From positions 2,473,001 through 2,537,000 of the forward strand of contig JAQFVV010006305.1 in NCBI GenBank assembly GCA_028023455.1: a DNA stretch of 64,000 bases, given 5' to 3'. The translations under genes and the position numbers were made by a program. The DNA comes from Epiperipatus broadwayi. Taxonomy: Eukaryota > Onychophora > Udeonychophora > Euonychophora > Peripatidae. Under the pieces are notes generated by a model that saw only the letters and a list, made by a program, of their open reading frames with translations, searched no databases and was not told the DNA's origin. Below, in pieces: positions 61,183-64,000 of this stretch; position 1 is the stretch's first letter, and the number at the start of each line of letters is the position of its first letter.

Positions 61183-62845
61183 CCCCTCATATTCATGGTC
61201 AAAAAAATTAATTAAATTACATTATTGTGCTTCATAAAGTGGTACAGAATTTCATGTAAAAATAACAAAATTGTAAATTTGTAAACTCAATTACAGATAA
61301 AATTTCAAATATTAATAATTACAAGTAAGTTGTATTGACATTGCTAAACAAAATCATTTATTGATATGAACTTCCTATAGGAAAAGAGGAGTAATCTATT
61401 CTTTATAATCTGCTTTTTAAAAGTTATTACTTATTGATCATAGTTCACTTTCCATAGTGTGATAATGTTAAAAATGTATTATGTATAAACAATATATATG
61501 ATAATTTTTGATAAAAGAATATCATGTAAGGCAGACTCTAATGACTATACAAAGTGTGCTTCTGCATAGGGTGCCATGTTAAGGCAAGAGATGGGGTTGC
61601 AAAATTGGCATAAACTGTAAGAAAAATAAATAATAAAAAAATCATTTATTCCTCGTTGTTGAAACCAGATTTCAGGATATCATTTATTAAATTTTTTATA
61701 TAAAATCATTATCACTTAAAATAATGGAGTATTACTGCTAAATACACTAGAATAAATAATTAAATAAAATTGATTTTTAGATAGTAAATTTTAAACGATC
61801 TATTTATTATAAATAATTAGTATTTTTAAATTAAATTAATTAGAATTCCTTATGGGTTTCAAAATAAGAAATAATGATTTATTATTGAAAAAAGATTAAT
61901 TAAAATTAGAATTAGTTATGGGCAATTCTCAATCTATATTACCTCTCATACTGCCTATTGGTCAGTTGTTGTTTTTTTTAATTCTAAGTGACAGATTAAA
62001 TTAACTGTGTAAAAGCTGCAATCGGGATATATTCTCTTTATTTTGGGAAGTCTGTTTGTGCAATAGGCTTTTCAAATGTGAGAAGCAGTAGAACCATCAA
62101 TGTACAAGGCCTGTCACAGGGATTCTTTCTCTTTATATAACAGCCTAGGTATAAAGTCAGTCTGCTTCAGCCTTTATTATATGTTTAAAAACACATAGAA
62201 ACATCAAACTTGAAGTTAGCTACAATTATTTTTTGTATGAAATAGTAGTTAAAATATATTTTTTTGTGATATTTTTAACTAAATATTACGCTTGTTTGTA
62301 TAATTAATAGTGTCAGAAATTTTACAATATTTTAAATAATCAAGCCACTTTTTAGTCTTTCAGTCTAATTGCATTCCCCTACAAATTTGTCATTCTTTTA
62401 TTATCTTGTCTGATCACAATTGCATGCATTAATCAACTCACAGAATTGATATAGGAATTATATTGTGATAATTTTCACACTGTCAGTGATAATATCAGAT
62501 GATATAACAATAGCAGAACATCTTATTTTGACATTTATTTCCAATTCCATTGATGGTTGTGAGTTGGCCTGAGATTAAAAGCTGATTTGAAGTAATTTGG
62601 ATGTGTAATGTAGATGCTGTCTTTCCCCCAAATATCTATTATATAAATTTATATAAGAAATTCTTTAAAAATTATTATTGAAAAACATATATCAATGAAT
62701 ATATTTACTAGTTTTTTTTCTTTTATATTTTTGCTACAAAGATCGAAATCATGAGACCAAAGAAACATAATGAGATAATTGGTTAAGACTAAATCAATTA
62801 ATTAAGTGTAATAAATATATATAAATAAATTACATAATAATTGTT
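61183..62845. other. AT-rich DNA, nothing recognised
   Basis: No exon, RNA or repeat with a second copy was seen. Confidence 0.5.
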
Positions 62846-63510
62846 ATGTAATATAGGGTATATGAGCACAGACTTATATTGGTGATTATTTATCTTTTCA
62901 GCATATATGTGTTTAGGTGTATCAGTGTTATTAGATAGAGTGGAGAGAGGTGGGTGGTGTGAAAGTCTGTGCTCATATACCCTATATTACATATATATAG
63001 CCACAGGTATATAACAAGCCTGTGTTTCAGTTATTACATTATAGAGATGTCTGCCCATCCTTGCATATGTATTAAATGGATTATGTCCTGTACATGTGGG
63101 GTTCAGATTGACCTTAGATCAACATGGGTGTGACAATAATCTTGGCCTCAGGGTGGCCTTTGAGCATTCCATCATCAGATTTTCAATTGGATGGACGGTT
63201 GAAGAGTTGGAGTGTGGAGTGGATTGAAGCCTGTCCATTAAACTATGAGGATAGTCTATCTTAATATATATCTGAGCACTTATACTATATATGTGTGTAA
63301 AGATGATAGTCTGGACCAACTGATGATTGCTGGTTTAGCATGAAATACGTATATTGGTGATTATTTATCTTTTCAGCATATATGTGTTTAGGTGTATCAG
63401 TGTTATTAGATAGAGTGGAGAGAGGTGGGTGGTGTGAAAGTCTGTGCTCATATACCCTATATTACATATATATAGCCACAGGTATATAACAAGCCTGTGT
63501 TTCAGTTATA
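62846..63510 (-). repeat. array B of the 475 bp repeat
   Basis: TATTGGTGATTATTTATC occurs at 62877 and 63352, a 475 bp period; the roughly 160 bp that follow each are nearly identical (GGTGTATCAGTGTTATTAGA, GAGGTGGGTGGTGTGAAAGT). The unit between them is in the same orientation as 11311-11986. The left edge starts GGTATATGAGCACAGACT, inverted at 62960-62982. The minus-strand frame ending ECSKATLRPRLLSHPC is shared with array A, with substitutions. Confidence 0.9.
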
Positions 63511-64000
63511 ATAATTGTTAATATTTTTTTTAATATTGATATTAGGATTTACTTTTTAAAATAATTTTAATATTCCAATATGTTTGACAAAAAAACAAAA
63601 AACTTTTAAGTTGCAGAATATAATAAACAAAAAAATGTAGTATTCAGAAACAAAAGAAAGTTTTGATTAAATATTTAAAAACTGATTGCTGACATTAAAT
63701 TGTTTTTATCTGTAAAAAATATAGTTCATAATACTTTTTCATTATCTTATGAATATATATTGGCTAATTGTACTATTTAGAATTTATGATTAGACATATT
63801 AAAGATTAAATTAATATAATGACCCTTAAGACATTAAGACATTGTTGAAAGTTTTTTAGAAGAAAGGAGGACAACATTTCTAGCACTAGCATTACTATCT
63901 AGAAAAAATAAAAAAATTAATGATAATCAAATCTTGGTTCCTCAGCCTTTTTGGATTACTCATTTTGTTGAATAAGTGGTCAGTAAAGCTTAAAAAGTGT
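63511..64000. other. AT-rich end of window
   Basis: Nothing recognised. Confidence 0.5.

Overview
The window is AT-rich eukaryotic nuclear DNA and almost entirely non-coding. There are no operons and no long intact ORFs. Three separate exons carry canonical splice signals, introns are kilobases long, and many decayed retroelements and a nuclear mitochondrial insertion are present. This points to a repeat-rich invertebrate. The mitochondrial insertion keeps the order nad2-cox1-cox2-atp8-atp6. In it cox1 and cox2 abut with no room for a trnL2 between them. That is the ancestral arthropod arrangement kept in chelicerates and myriapods but lost in insects and crustaceans, so an arachnid-like or other non-pancrustacean arthropod source is the best guess (inference).

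The only host gene I can name is on the + strand. Three consecutive exons (10356-10444, 21375-21475, 25988-26119) encode part of queuine tRNA-ribosyltransferase accessory subunit 2 (QTRT2/QTRTD1). Splice phases agree across both introns (about 10.9 kb and 4.5 kb). The upstream exons and the terminal zinc-site exon were not found here. An in-frame TAA overlaps the last donor.

All other identified content is repetitive. 1-10355: unannotated AT-rich DNA with a tRNA-derived SINE-like element (8.5 kb). 10.8-12.0 kb: an array of a 475-478 bp repeat in direct and inverted orientation. 19.3-20.4 kb: foldback cluster and a small hairpin element. 24.2-25.1 kb: two head-to-head Penelope-like C-terminal fragments inside QTRT2 intron 2. 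28.4-29.0 kb: tandem repeats. 30.3-30.5 kb: a homopolymer tract that may be an assembly problem. 33.7-37.2 kb: mitochondrial pseudogene block (NUMT). 37.4-41.3 kb and 45.2-50.1 kb: two decayed RTE-clade LINEs on the minus strand, each carrying younger nested insertions. 50.8-53.2 kb: a mosaic of tRNA-like hairpins and a diverged direct duplication. 54.3-55.3 kb: three diverged roughly 360-400 bp tandem units. 59.8-60.4 kb: a 5'-truncated RTE LINE on the + strand. 62.8-63.5 kb: a second array of the 475 bp repeat.

I do not see a new multi-gene system. The most interesting signals are the 475 bp repeat family seen at three loci (one apparently flanked by a 12 bp target duplication), a similarity between the intron 2 donor and the downstream exon in QTRT2, and the NUMT gene order.
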